Assembly: GCF_003696345.1 (NCBI RefSeq)
Contig: NZ_RFLX01000006.1
Coordinates: forward strand, 124,001 to 188,000
Direction: 5' to 3'
Source of the DNA: Teichococcus wenyumeiae
Lineage (GTDB): Bacteria > Pseudomonadota > Alphaproteobacteria > Acetobacterales > Acetobacteraceae
Length of the DNA stretch: 64,000 nucleotides
The notes under the pieces are model-generated. The model was not told the DNA's origin, ran no database searches, and saw only the letters and a program-made list of their open reading frames with translations. A program made the translations under genes and the position numbers. Shown piece after piece: positions 44,623 through 53,668 of the stretch (position 1 is the first letter of the stretch; the number at the start of each line of letters is the position of its first letter).

Positions 44623-45612
44623 ATGGTCAACGGCAAGCATTTTGCGCCACCTGGGCCGATCGGCTTCGGTGGCGCGCCGCTAGGGAATATGTTCGAGATC
44701 GTCTCGGACGCCGATGCCGTGGCGACGCTGGAAGCCGCCTGGGGTGCCGGCATCCGCTATTTCGACACCGCCCCGGAATATGGTCCCGGCATTTCCGAGC
44801 ACCGCTTCGGCCAGGTGCTGCGCAACAAGCCGCGCGATGAATTCGTGCTCTCCACCAAGGTGGGACGGCTGCTTCGCGCCGATGCGACGAAGGGCGGCCA
44901 GCATGGCCCCTTCGTCGCCGGCCTGCCGTTCCGGGTCGATTACGACTACACGGCCGATGGCGTGCGCCGCTCCATCGAGGACAGCTTACAGCGCCTGGGG
45001 CTGGCGCGCATCGACATCGCCTATATCCACGACTGCGCCGAGGACGCGCATGGCGGACATTGGCGCGAGGTCTTCGATATCGCCATGAAGGGCGCCGCGG
45101 TGGCCCTGACGCAGTTGCGGGAGGAAGGCGTGATCCGCGGCTGGGGCCTTGGCGTCAATCGCGTCGAGCCCTGCATCATGGCGCTGGAGCAGGCGGACCC
45201 GGATGTCTTCCTGCTGGCCGGGCGCTACAGCCTGCTGAACCAGCCCGCGCTGGACGAGTTCTTCCCCCGTTGCCAGGAGCGCGGCGTGCATGTGGTGGTG
45301 GGCGGCCCCTATAACTCGGGCCTGATCGCCGGCGGCCGGAACTTCGAATATCAGGAGGCGCCGCCCGATAAGGTGGCGCTGCGCGACCGCCTCGCCGCCG
45401 TCGCGGACCGGTATGGGGTGGATCTGCGCGCGGCGGCCCTGCAGTTCTGCGCGGCGCATCCGGTGGTGGCCTCGGTCATCCCCGGCACCAAGAACCCGCA
45501 GCGGGTGCACCAGAACATGGAGCTGATGCGCCAGGCCATTCCCCCCGCCTTCTGGCAGGAGCTGAAGCAGGAGGGCATCCTGCCGGAGAAGGCGCCGACA
45601 CCCGCCGGTTGA
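44623..45612 (+). CDS. Aldo/keto reductase
   Basis: 329-residue NAD(P)H-dependent reductase, similar to D-threo-aldose/L-fucose dehydrogenases and pyridoxal 4-dehydrogenase. The catalytic tetrad is visible: D and Y in YFDTAPEYGPGISE, K in LSTKVGR, H in YIHDC. VIPGTKNPQRVHQNMEL forms the C-terminal coenzyme site. CGGAG lies seven bases before ATG 44623. It follows the Nudix gene by 39 bp, perhaps in one operon with the glycan genes. Confidence 0.9.
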   Translation: MVNGKHFAPPGPIGFGGAPLGNMFEIVSDADAVATLEAAWGAGIRYFDTAPEYGPGISEHRFGQVLRNKPRDEFVLSTKVGRLLRADATKGGQHGPFVAGLPFRVDYDYTADGVRRSIEDSLQRLGLARIDIAYIHDCAEDAHGGHWREVFDIAMKGAAVALTQLREEGVIRGWGLGVNRVEPCIMALEQADPDVFLLAGRYSLLNQPALDEFFPRCQERGVHVVVGGPYNSGLIAGGRNFEYQEAPPDKVALRDRLAAVADRYGVDLRAAALQFCAAHPVVASVIPGTKNPQRVHQNMELMRQAIPPAFWQELKQEGILPEKAPTPAG

Positions 45613-45623
45613 GCGGAGCCTCG

Positions 45624-45655
45624 CCGGATGCATGCGATGCGCCGCATGCATCCGG
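45624..45655 (+). terminator. Hairpin after the aldo/keto reductase gene
   Basis: A perfect 12-bp stem CCGGATGCATGC/GCATGCATCCGG with an 8-base loop begins 11 bases after the stop codon and separates it from the DUF1206 gene. Confidence 0.6.
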
Positions 45656-45701
45656 AGGCGGGCCTTGGCCGTTTCAGGGGTAACGAACTGGAGCGCGAAC
45701 C

Positions 45702-46502
45702 TTGCCATCTCACCGCCACGCCCTGGAACTCCTCGCGCGCCTTGGCTATGCGGCGCGGGGAGTTGTGAACCTCATCATCGGCCTGCTGGCCTTCCTGGCG
45801 GCGCTGGGGCAAGGTGGCCGCACCACCGGCTCCAAGGGCGCGTTGCTCTCGCTGCTGTCGCACCCATTGGGCAGCGTGCTGCTGGGCGTGGTGGCGCTGG
45901 GCCTGTTTGGCTTCGCCCTCTGGCGCGCCTGCCAGTCCCTGCTGGATGCCGACCGTCGCGGTCGGGGCGCCAAGGCCCTGATGGCGCGCGGCGGGCAGGC
46001 TGTCTCCGCCATCACCTACGCCAGTCTCGGCATCTATGCCGCGACCCTGGCCGCAGGCTTCGCGGCAGGCGGCACGGATGATGCCAAGGCGGCGCAGGAC
46101 TGGTCCCGCTGGCTGATGGCGCATCCCTTCGGCGAGGTGCTGGTGGCGCTGGCCGGCCTGGTGGTGGCCGGCATCGGCGTCACCATGCTCGGCTGGGCCT
46201 GGAAGGGTTCCTTCGCCAAGCACCTGGAATGCCCCGGCACCGCCTCCCGCTGGGTCATGCCGCTGGGCCGCACGGGCTTCGCGGCGCGGGGCATCGTCTT
46301 CCTGATCATCGGCATCTTCCTGGCCCTGGCGGCATGGCACTCGAACCCGTCGGAAGTGCTTGGCCTCAGCGGCGCCCTGCGGGCCCTGCAAGGGCAGCCT
46401 TTCGGCCAAGCGCTTTATGGCGTGGTGGCGCTGGGGCTGGCGGCCTTCGGCATCTTTGAATTCGCCGAGGCCCGCTACCGCCGCATCCAGGCACCCGGCT
46501 GA
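45702..46502 (+). CDS. DUF1206 membrane protein
   Basis: 266 residues with six hydrophobic helices arranged as three repeated two-helix units. Each unit starts with a form of LGRxGYAARGxVxxIIGxL (LARLGYAARGVVNLIIGLL, GRTGFAARGIVFLIIGIFL), which defines DUF1206. No function is known. The start appears to be TTG at 45702, with GGAG about nine bases upstream. Confidence 0.85.
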   Translation: MPSHRHALELLARLGYAARGVVNLIIGLLAFLAALGQGGRTTGSKGALLSLLSHPLGSVLLGVVALGLFGFALWRACQSLLDADRRGRGAKALMARGGQAVSAITYASLGIYAATLAAGFAAGGTDDAKAAQDWSRWLMAHPFGEVLVALAGLVVAGIGVTMLGWAWKGSFAKHLECPGTASRWVMPLGRTGFAARGIVFLIIGIFLALAAWHSNPSEVLGLSGALRALQGQPFGQALYGVVALGLAAFGIFEFAEARYRRIQAPG

Positions 46503-46770
46503 GGCATCTCCAGCCGCCACGGCAGAGGGAGCCACAACGCCGCACAGGTTCTGTGCCGAGACAGCAATGAGCATCGGCCGCCTCTTCCGCTATGCAAGAG
46601 GGGCTGCCCCAGGCCACAGGCCGAAGGGCAGACCAGAAAAGCAAGTGGTGGAAGCTTCAATGGCTCGGCGCAACGGCAGGGTGCTCCTCCGGTCCGGTGC
46701 CGCACCCGGCAGGATGCGCCGCTGCCGATGAACCGGGCCGTATCGGCTCGTGGCTGAGGAAACGAAAAGC
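46503..46770. other. 268-bp intergenic region
   Basis: No gene is seen. A short hairpin CCTCTT (46581-46586) / AAGAGG (46596-46601) may terminate the DUF1206 transcript. The rest presumably contains the promoter for the binding-protein gene. Confidence 0.35.
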
Positions 46771-47763
46771 ATGACCAAGGCAGTAAGCCGGCGGCGGGTA
46801 TTGGCGGGGCTGGCTCTGGCAGGGCCGGCCTGGCTGGGGCTGGCCCGTGGGGCAACGGCGCAGGGGGCCTGGCCGAGCCAGCCCGTCCGCATCATCGTGC
46901 CCTTCGAGCCGGGCGGGCCCGCCGATGCCATCGCCCGCGTCGTCGCCGCCCGCCTGGGCGAGAAGATGGGCCAGCCCTTTGTGGTGGAGAACCGCTCCGG
47001 CGCCTCCTCCGCCATCGGCACGGCGGTTGTCGCGCGGGCCAAGCCGGACGGCTACAATCTGCTGCTCGGCACTTCGGCCTTTTCCGGCAATGTGGCGCTG
47101 GGGCGGCCACTGACCTTCGACACCCGCAAGGATCTCGCCCCCATCGCCCTGATGGGCGTGAGCCCGGCCTTCCTGATGGTCTCCGCCACCCTGCCCGTGC
47201 GCTCGGTGCGGGAGCTGATCGACTACGTCAGGCAGCGTCCGGACGGCGTGACCTATGCTTCTCCCGGCGCCGGCACCTTTCCGCATCTGGCGGTGGAGAT
47301 GTTCAACCTGCGCGCCGGGACGCAGATGCTGCACGTGCCCTATCGCGGCACCGCGCCGGCCCTGACCGACATGGTGACAGGCCGGGTGCAGGCGATGATC
47401 TCGGATACCACCGGCGCCATGCAGCATATCCAGGCCGGCGCCATCCGTGTCCTGGCCGCCGCCGCCGGGCAGCGTTCCGACCTGCTGCCGGAGGTGCCGA
47501 CGCTGCGCGAGAGTGGCCTGTCCGATTACGCGGCGGAATCCTGGTTCGGCCTGATCGGCCCGGCCGGCGTGCCGGCGGACATCCAGGACCGCCTGGCCAC
47601 GGCGGTGGCCGAGGTGCTGGCGGAACCCGATGCCACGCGGCGGATGCGGGATATCGGCTCCACCCCGCGCAGCATGAAGCCGGCCGAATTCGCCAGCTAC
47701 GTGGCCCGCGACATCGACCAGCTCACCGACGTGGTCCGCGCCGCCGACATCAAGGTGGACTGA
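46771..47763 (+). CDS. Bug-family tripartite tricarboxylate transporter substrate-binding protein
   Basis: 330 residues. A twin-arginine signal (VSRRRVLAGLALAGPAW, cleavage after ATAQG) precedes WPSQPVRIIVPFEPGGPAD, VVENRSGASSAIGTAVVA and MLHVPYRGTAPALTDMVTG, the Bug family blocks. Ligand unknown. GAGGAAACG precedes the ATG. It is an orphan, with no TctAB genes nearby, and is convergent with an alpha/beta-hydrolase gene. Confidence 0.9.
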   Translation: MTKAVSRRRVLAGLALAGPAWLGLARGATAQGAWPSQPVRIIVPFEPGGPADAIARVVAARLGEKMGQPFVVENRSGASSAIGTAVVARAKPDGYNLLLGTSAFSGNVALGRPLTFDTRKDLAPIALMGVSPAFLMVSATLPVRSVRELIDYVRQRPDGVTYASPGAGTFPHLAVEMFNLRAGTQMLHVPYRGTAPALTDMVTGRVQAMISDTTGAMQHIQAGAIRVLAAAAGQRSDLLPEVPTLRESGLSDYAAESWFGLIGPAGVPADIQDRLATAVAEVLAEPDATRRMRDIGSTPRSMKPAEFASYVARDIDQLTDVVRAADIKVD

Positions 47764-47776
47764 GGCGGTGGGCCCG

Positions 47777-47799
47777 CCGCGCCGGGCATCCCGGCGCGG
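47777..47799. terminator. Bidirectional terminator
   Basis: A perfect 10-bp stem CCGCGCCGGG/CCCGGCGCGG with a CAT loop lies in the 43-bp gap between convergent genes. Confidence 0.6.
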
Positions 47800-47806
47800 G
47801 CCGTGC

Positions 47807-48601
47807 TCAGCGCGGCGGCAGATGCTCCCGCAGGAATCCCAGCGTGCCTTGCACCACCATCTCCGGCGTCTGCACGGCGGCGATATGGCCGGTCGGCCAT
47901 TCCTCGTAGCGCGCATTCGGCATCGCAGCCGCCACGGCCTGCACGGCGGCGGGGGGGCGCAGCCCGTCATGCGTGGCGCCGACCAGCAGGGCCGGGCAGG
48001 CGATCCGCGGGTATTCTTCCGCCATCTCCAGATGCGCGAACATGCGGTAGATGGCGGCGAAGGAGTGCGGGTCGTTCGCCAGCCAGCGGCAGCGTGCCTG
48101 CTCATGCGCCACCGGGTCCTGCCGCAGCGCCGGCGGCAGGATGCCGTCGATAGAGCCGGCCTCCAATGCCCGCAGCCCCTCCTTCTCGATGCGGTCGGCA
48201 TGCGCCAGCACGGCCTGGTGCCGCGCCGCCGGGCAGGCCGTGACGGGCGAGAGCGCCACCAGGCAGGCGACCCGCCCCGGCTGCACCCGCGCCAGCCGCA
48301 TGGTCAGCGCGGCGCCGACGGCGGTGCCCAGGAAGGCAGCGGGCTCGGTGATGCCCGCCACATCCAGCAGGGCCACGAGGTCGGAGGCCAGGATCTCCAT
48401 GGTCAGCGGCGCGCGCACCTTTTCCGACTGGCCGGCGCCGCGCAGGTCGTAGCGCAGCACGCGGTAATGCCGGGCCAGAGCGGGCGCCACGGCGTCCCAG
48501 CTGTTCAGGCTGCCGCCCATCTCATGCACCAGGACCAGCGGCGGGCCCTCACCGGTGATCTCGTAGCGGATCACGGTGTCGCCGGTATCGAGCCATTGCA
48601 T
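47807..48601 (-). CDS. Alpha/beta-hydrolase fold protein with alanine at the nucleophile position
   Basis: 264 residues, closest in style to 3-oxoadipate enol-lactonase-type hydrolases (GPPLVLVHEMGGSLNSWDAV, YDLRGAGQSEKV). The acid (GATHDGLRPP) and histidine (PTGHIAAVQTPE) of the triad are present. The nucleophile elbow GxSxG reads GTAVG at residues 92-96, so the serine is replaced by alanine 94. Classical hydrolase activity is therefore doubtful. Some family members without a serine act in other chemistry. It is followed, on the same strand, by nothing; the MBL-fold gene lies upstream by 45 bp and is probably cotranscribed. Confidence 0.8.
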   Translation of the reverse strand: MQWLDTGDTVIRYEITGEGPPLVLVHEMGGSLNSWDAVAPALARHYRVLRYDLRGAGQSEKVRAPLTMEILASDLVALLDVAGITEPAAFLGTAVGAALTMRLARVQPGRVACLVALSPVTACPAARHQAVLAHADRIEKEGLRALEAGSIDGILPPALRQDPVAHEQARCRWLANDPHSFAAIYRMFAHLEMAEEYPRIACPALLVGATHDGLRPPAAVQAVAAAMPNARYEEWPTGHIAAVQTPEMVVQGTLGFLREHLPPR

Positions 48602-48646
48602 CGGTTGCTTCCTCCTGTGGGGCCGGGCGGCCCGGTTTCCGGCCCC

Positions 48647-49525
48647 TCAGCCCGGCAGGTCGCTCCAGGGCGAGGGGACGAAGCCGTAGCCGCCGCCGCG
48701 CCGCTCGACATGGCCGAAGCCCGGGAAGTGCAGGTGCATGCCGGCGATATGCTGCCGCTCCACCGCCACCTCCTCCAGCACGCGGCGGCGGGTTTCGGCG
48801 GCCTGGGCGGTATCGATGTCGAAGGCTATGCCCACCTCTGGCCGCAGCAGCTGGATGTCCGGCACATGGGCGACATCGCCCCAGATCAGCAGTGAATCGG
48901 CGCCGGAAGCAATGCGGTAGCCGCTGTGGCCGGGCGTATGCCCGGGCAGCGGCACGGCCGTGACGGTGGGAAAGACCTCGCCGCCCGTGAAGGTGCGGAT
49001 GCGGCCCTGGTAGGGCGCGAAGCTGGCGAGAGTCGGCACGAGGTAGCGCTGCGCCTGCGGCGGCAGGCGGGTCTCGGCGCCGGGGGAGAGCCAGAAGCAC
49101 GCCTCCTCCGCATGCAGCAGCACCTCCGCATTGGGGAAGAGCGCCTCGCCCGATGATGTCACCAGCCCGTAGGAATGGTCGGGGTGGCTGTGCGTCAGCA
49201 GCACGGTGTCGATCTGCCCAGGCTCCACGCCAGCGCGGGCCAGGTTATCGGCCAGGAAGCCGACGCTGGGCGCCATGTGCTGCCGGCCACCGCCGGTATC
49301 CACCAGCGCGAAGCGGCCGCCGGCCTGGATCAGGTAGGTGCTGACCTGGGTGCGCGGCACCGGCGGTGCGAAGGCGGCATCAAGCAGGTGCCGTGCCTCC
49401 TCTTGTCCGATGTTGTTGAGCGCGGCGATCCCGGCGGGCAGCGAGCCGTCGCTGATGCAGGTGACCAGCGTGTCGCCTACCAGAATGGGGTGGAAGCCGG
49501 GAACCTGCGGCCTCGCCAAGCTCAC
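48647..49525 (-). CDS. MBL-fold metallo-hydrolase
   Basis: 292 residues with the metal-binding motif HSHPDH (112-117), ALVDTGGG before it, and LPGHTPGHSGYRI and WGDVAHVPDIQLL after it. The family includes lactonases, glyoxalases and organophosphorus hydrolases; this one resembles the quorum-quenching-lactonase/methyl parathion hydrolase-like group. No signal peptide is apparent. The start is GTG at 49525 with GGAGGG seven bases upstream. Probably an operon with the downstream alpha/beta-hydrolase-fold gene. Confidence 0.88.
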   Translation of the reverse strand: MSLARPQVPGFHPILVGDTLVTCISDGSLPAGIAALNNIGQEEARHLLDAAFAPPVPRTQVSTYLIQAGGRFALVDTGGGRQHMAPSVGFLADNLARAGVEPGQIDTVLLTHSHPDHSYGLVTSSGEALFPNAEVLLHAEEACFWLSPGAETRLPPQAQRYLVPTLASFAPYQGRIRTFTGGEVFPTVTAVPLPGHTPGHSGYRIASGADSLLIWGDVAHVPDIQLLRPEVGIAFDIDTAQAAETRRRVLEEVAVERQHIAGMHLHFPGFGHVERRGGGYGFVPSPWSDLPG

Positions 49526-49872
49526 GGCCGGCCCTCCGGCCGGGTCGTGGAGGCCAATGTTCTTGAAAGGGCCGCATCAGCCCATGGCGCCGCCAAGCCA
49601 GTCATCGCGCTCCTCCGGGAGGGGTGGTCTCAGGGCCGCCCCCTTGACGGCATCTGGCCGCATGACGCAGGCCCTGTCCATGGTCAGGACATGCCATCAC
49701 CGGAATGGTTCTGTGCAGCGCTGGCACAAATGTGGGGGCAGGGTGGCAGCTTCGGCACGGCTGCATGCAACCTTTGGGTGCCGGGAGGGTAGAAATCTGC
49801 CAGCCACCCTGCCGCCGGATCGTGGCAGAAGCAGCATGAGCGGTGCTCCGCCACCTTGAGGACAAGTATTTG
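49526..49872. other. 347-bp divergent intergenic region
   Basis: Lies between the MBL-fold gene and a histidine kinase gene. No gene is recognised. It presumably contains two promoters; I see no clear consensus match. TTGAGGA at 49855-49861 serves as ribosome site for the kinase. Confidence 0.4.
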
Positions 49873-51960
49873 ATGGTCGCGCGTGTTGAGGCTGAGGCGG
49901 CGGAGTGGCTCTTCCTGGCCGGCGGCGGGGAAGTGGCGCGGCTGATCAGTGCCTTCGACTGGAGCGCGACGCCGCTGGGCCCCATGAGTGGCTGGTCCTC
50001 GACCCTGAAGAGCACGATCGGGCTGATCCTGCGCTCCCCGGTGCCGATCGTCACCCTCTGGGGCGAGGACGGCGTCATGATCTACAACGACGCTTATTCC
50101 GGCTTCGCTGGCGGCCGCCATCCGCGCCTGCTGGGCTCCAAGGTGCGGGAAGGCTGGCATGAGATCTCGGACTTCAACGACCATGTCATGAAGGTGGGCC
50201 TGGCCGGCGGCACCCTGGCCTACCGGGACCAGGAGCTGACGCTGGAGCGCGACGGCCAGCCCGAGCCCGTCTGGATGAACCTGGACTATTCGCCCATCAC
50301 CGATGAATCCGGCCGGCCAGTCGGCGTCATCGCCATCGTGGTCGAAACCACGGCGAAGGTGCGGGCGGAGCAGACCCTGCGCGTCACCGCCGGTGCCCTG
50401 GCCGAGCTGAACGCCACGCTGGAACAGCAGGTCGAGGACCGCACGCGCGACCGCGACCGCATGTGGCGGCTGTCCACCGACATCATGCTGGTGGCGGATT
50501 TCGATGCGCGGATCGCGGCGGTGAACCCGGCCTGGACCACGGCCCTGGGCTGGGCGCCGGAGGATCTGCTGGGCACCGACTTCATGACCCTGGTACATCC
50601 GGAGGACGTGGCGGCGACGGTGGCCGAGGTGGGCAAGCTGGCGGAGGGCATCACGACCCTGCGCTTCCAGAACCGCTACCGCAGCAGCGACGGGCGCTAC
50701 CGCTGGTTCTCCTGGACGGCGGTGCCGGACGAGCGCTTCATCCACGCCGTCGGCCGTGACATCCATGCCGAGAAGGAGCAGGCCGAGGCGCTGCGGCGGG
50801 CCGAGGAAGCGTTGCGCCAGTCCCAGAAGATGGAGGCGGTGGGGCAACTGACCGGCGGCATCGCGCATGACTTCAACAATCTGCTCGCCGGCATCACCGG
50901 GTCGCTGGAATTGCTGAGCGTGCGCATCGCGCAGGGGCGGCTGGCGGACCTCAACCGCTACATCGCCACGGCCCAGGGCGCGGCCGGGCGCGCCGCGGCG
51001 CTGACGCACCGGCTGCTGGCCTTCGCGCGCCGGCAGACGCTGGACCCCCGGCCCACCAACGTAAACCGCCTGATCGCCGGGATGGAGGAACTGATCCGCC
51101 GCACCGTCGGCCCCGCCACCAAGGTGGAGGTGGTGGGTGCCGCCGGGCTCTGGACCACCTCGGTCGATTCCAACCAGCTGGAAAGCGCCCTGCTGAACCT
51201 CTGCATCAATGCGCGCGACGCCATGCCGGATGGCGGGCGCATCACCATCGAGACCTCCAACCGATGGCTGGATGAGCGCATGGCGCGGGAGCGCGACATG
51301 CAGCCAGGCCAGTTCCTGTCCCTCTGCGTCACCGATACTGGTACGGGCATGACGCCGGAGGTGGCCGAGCGCGCTTTCGACCCCTTCTTCACCACCAAGC
51401 CGATCGGGCAGGGCACCGGGCTGGGGCTTTCCATGGTCTATGGCTTCGTGCGGCAGTCGGGCGGGCAGGTGCGGATCTATTCCGAGGCCGGCATGGGCAC
51501 CACCATATGCCTCTACCTGCCCCGCCATTACGGGGAGGAGGCCGATGTGGAGACGGTGGCCGCCCCGCCCGCAGTTGGGCGCGCGGAGCAGGACGAGGCC
51601 GTGCTGGTCGTGGATGACGAGCCGACGGTGCGGATGCTGGTGACAGAGGTGCTGGAAGACCTCGGCTATACCGCCATCGAGGCCGGGGATGGCGCCGCCG
51701 GCCTGCAGGTGCTGCATTCCGACCGGCGGGTGGATCTGCTGGTGACGGATGTCGGCCTGCCCGGCGGCATGAACGGGCGGCAACTGGCCGATGCGGGGCG
51801 GGCGATCCGCCCCGGGCTGCAGGTGCTGTTCATCACCGGCTATGCCGAGAATGCCGTGCTCAGCCATGGCCATCTGGAGCCGGGCATGCAGGTGCTGACC
51901 AAGCCCTTTTCCATGGAAGTGCTGACGAGCCGCATCAGGACGATGATCAAGGGCGGCTGA
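49873..51960 (+). CDS. PAS-domain hybrid histidine kinase with receiver
   Basis: 695 residues, soluble. Residues 25-165 form a PAS-like sensor (FDWSATPLGPMSGWSSTLKS, a block common in bacteriophytochrome-like kinases), a coiled coil follows at about 165-200, and a second PAS lies at about 200-300 (VHPEDVAATV, RYRWFSWTAVPD). The dimerisation box has H332 (QLTGGIAHDFNNLL), the ATPase domain has NARDAMPDGG and DTGTGMTPEV, and the C-terminal receiver has D626 (VTDVGLPGG) and the conserved K in LTKPF. Signal unknown. The gene is convergent with another sensor kinase 10 bp away. Confidence 0.92.
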   Translation: MVARVEAEAAEWLFLAGGGEVARLISAFDWSATPLGPMSGWSSTLKSTIGLILRSPVPIVTLWGEDGVMIYNDAYSGFAGGRHPRLLGSKVREGWHEISDFNDHVMKVGLAGGTLAYRDQELTLERDGQPEPVWMNLDYSPITDESGRPVGVIAIVVETTAKVRAEQTLRVTAGALAELNATLEQQVEDRTRDRDRMWRLSTDIMLVADFDARIAAVNPAWTTALGWAPEDLLGTDFMTLVHPEDVAATVAEVGKLAEGITTLRFQNRYRSSDGRYRWFSWTAVPDERFIHAVGRDIHAEKEQAEALRRAEEALRQSQKMEAVGQLTGGIAHDFNNLLAGITGSLELLSVRIAQGRLADLNRYIATAQGAAGRAAALTHRLLAFARRQTLDPRPTNVNRLIAGMEELIRRTVGPATKVEVVGAAGLWTTSVDSNQLESALLNLCINARDAMPDGGRITIETSNRWLDERMARERDMQPGQFLSLCVTDTGTGMTPEVAERAFDPFFTTKPIGQGTGLGLSMVYGFVRQSGGQVRIYSEAGMGTTICLYLPRHYGEEADVETVAAPPAVGRAEQDEAVLVVDDEPTVRMLVTEVLEDLGYTAIEAGDGAAGLQVLHSDRRVDLLVTDVGLPGGMNGRQLADAGRAIRPGLQVLFITGYAENAVLSHGHLEPGMQVLTKPFSMEVLTSRIRTMIKGG

Positions 51961-51970
51961 GCGGCAGCCC

Positions 51971-53668
51971 TCAGGCGGCGTGGGAAGCGGCTGGCTCGTT
52001 CTGCTTGCGCAGGTTGAGCATCGGTATCTCGATCTCGCAGACCAGCCCGCCCGGCAGCCAGGATTGCGAAAGCCGGCCGCCGAGCTGCCCCCGCACCACC
52101 GTCGCCATGACGCGCGAGCCGAAGCCGCGCTCCACCGGAATCCCGGCCACCCGCGGTCCGCCAGTCTCTTTCCAGCGCAGCGCCAGGGCGCTGGCCGGGG
52201 CGTCTTCCTGGTCGGTCAGGTGCCAGGAGATGGAAACGCGCCCGCCGGGGGTGGAGAGCGCGCCATGCTTCACGGCATTGGTCGCCAGTTCATGCACCAC
52301 CATGGCCAGCGGTTGCGCCGCGTTGGGCGGCAGCAGCACCGGCGGGCCTTCCAACTCCGCGCGCGTATCGCATTCGCCATCCGCTTCCGTGACGAAGGGC
52401 GCCAGTTCCGCCTTCAGCAGCGCATGCAGGCTGGCGCTGCGCCAGTGGTCCTCCGACAGAAGGGTCTGCGCCCGGGACAGGGCCGAGACGCGCCCCTCCA
52501 CCGCCCTGATATAACTGGTCACGTCATTCTTCGGTGTCAGTTGCAGCATCGCCTGCACCACCGCCAGGGCGTTCTTGGCGCGGTGATCGACCTCCCGCGC
52601 GAGCAGGCGGAGGCGTGCCTCGCCGGATTCGATTTCCGCTGTCCGCTCCTTCACGCGGTTCTCGAGGGTGGCATTGAGGTCGCTCAACTGCCGCGTGCGG
52701 CGCCATGCCAGCAGCACCAGCCAGGAGAGAGCGATGGAGGTCAGCACCGCGAAGCAGCCATAGGCCATGGCGCGGCGCCGCCAGGGGGCCAGCAGCATGT
52801 CCACCGGGGTGCCATAGGCAACCCTGACAGGGTAGCCGGCCAGACGGCGGAAGGCCGCCAGGCGCTCCACCTCGTCGAGCGGGGAAACGCCCCGCACCAC
52901 CTGCCGCTCGGCATCGGCGCTCGCCGCCCGGGACAGCGGCCCCTGCGGCAACATGCGCAGGCTGCTCTCCAGCGCGACCGTCGGGCGCCGGGCCAGGAGC
53001 GTGCCATTGTCCAGCGACAGGCTGACCAGTCCGCGCTGGTCCGGCACCGCCTGGTCCCAGTAGCTGAGCAGGGACCGCTGTTCGACGATCACCGCCGCGA
53101 CGCCGAGAAAGGAGCCGTCCTCGGCGGAGCGGCGGCGGGTGATGAGGAAGACCACCTCGTCGCTGGTCTGGCTGCGGACCGGGCCGGAGACGAAGGGATC
53201 ATCGCCTCGGTTGTCGCGGTGCCAGAGGAAGTAGTCGCGCCGGCTGACATTAACCCTCTCCATCGGCTCAAAGCGCTCCGAATCCACCAGGACACGGCCA
53301 TCGTCGTCGAAGATGGCCACCCCGATCTGCTCGTTCGCGTAGAGCTTCAGCCGGCGCAGGAAGCGGTGGTGAGCGGGAGCATCCATGCGGATGTCGGCAT
53401 TGGAAAGGCCGCGCAGCCGGTCCTCGGCGGCACCCAGAGCCAGGGCCTGGAACTGGAAGACCTTCTCGGCCTGGCCATGGATGGTGTCCAGCATCACCAC
53501 GATATTGCGCCCGGCTTCGGAGAGCACTTGGCGGCGGTCCTGGAAGGCCTCACCGGCCGCCAGCAGCAGCGGCAGGCCCGCACAGGCGAGGAGCAGGGCA
53601 TTAAAGGCGTGCAGCCGTTGTCTCGGCCGTGGCGCCGACGGCGGCCGAAGGGAATTTACGCCTGACAT
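51971..53668 (-). CDS. HWE-family sensor histidine kinase with extracytoplasmic Cache-like domain
   Basis: 565 residues. A first membrane helix at about 22-40 and a second at 301-322 flank a periplasmic double-Cache type sensor (VAIFDDDGRVLVDSERFEPM, SRRDYFLWHRDNRGDDPFVSG). After a short coiled coil comes the kinase core with H362 in REVDHRAKNALAVVQAML, the HELATNAVKHGAL N-box and the W-x-E in LRWKETGGPRV that define HWE kinases. In alphaproteobacteria such kinases often feed the general stress response or light and stress signalling. No cognate regulator gene is adjacent. Confidence 0.92.
   Translation of the reverse strand: MSGVNSLRPPSAPRPRQRLHAFNALLLACAGLPLLLAAGEAFQDRRQVLSEAGRNIVVMLDTIHGQAEKVFQFQALALGAAEDRLRGLSNADIRMDAPAHHRFLRRLKLYANEQIGVAIFDDDGRVLVDSERFEPMERVNVSRRDYFLWHRDNRGDDPFVSGPVRSQTSDEVVFLITRRRSAEDGSFLGVAAVIVEQRSLLSYWDQAVPDQRGLVSLSLDNGTLLARRPTVALESSLRMLPQGPLSRAASADAERQVVRGVSPLDEVERLAAFRRLAGYPVRVAYGTPVDMLLAPWRRRAMAYGCFAVLTSIALSWLVLLAWRRTRQLSDLNATLENRVKERTAEIESGEARLRLLAREVDHRAKNALAVVQAMLQLTPKNDVTSYIRAVEGRVSALSRAQTLLSEDHWRSASLHALLKAELAPFVTEADGECDTRAELEGPPVLLPPNAAQPLAMVVHELATNAVKHGALSTPGGRVSISWHLTDQEDAPASALALRWKETGGPRVAGIPVERGFGSRVMATVVRGQLGGRLSQSWLPGGLVCEIEIPMLNLRKQNEPAASHAA

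Noticed and set aside
49684-51873. Long minus-strand open frame opposite the hybrid histidine kinase gene
   Set aside because: Low-complexity His/Gln/Arg-rich translation with no family features; the plus-strand kinase explains the sequence fully.
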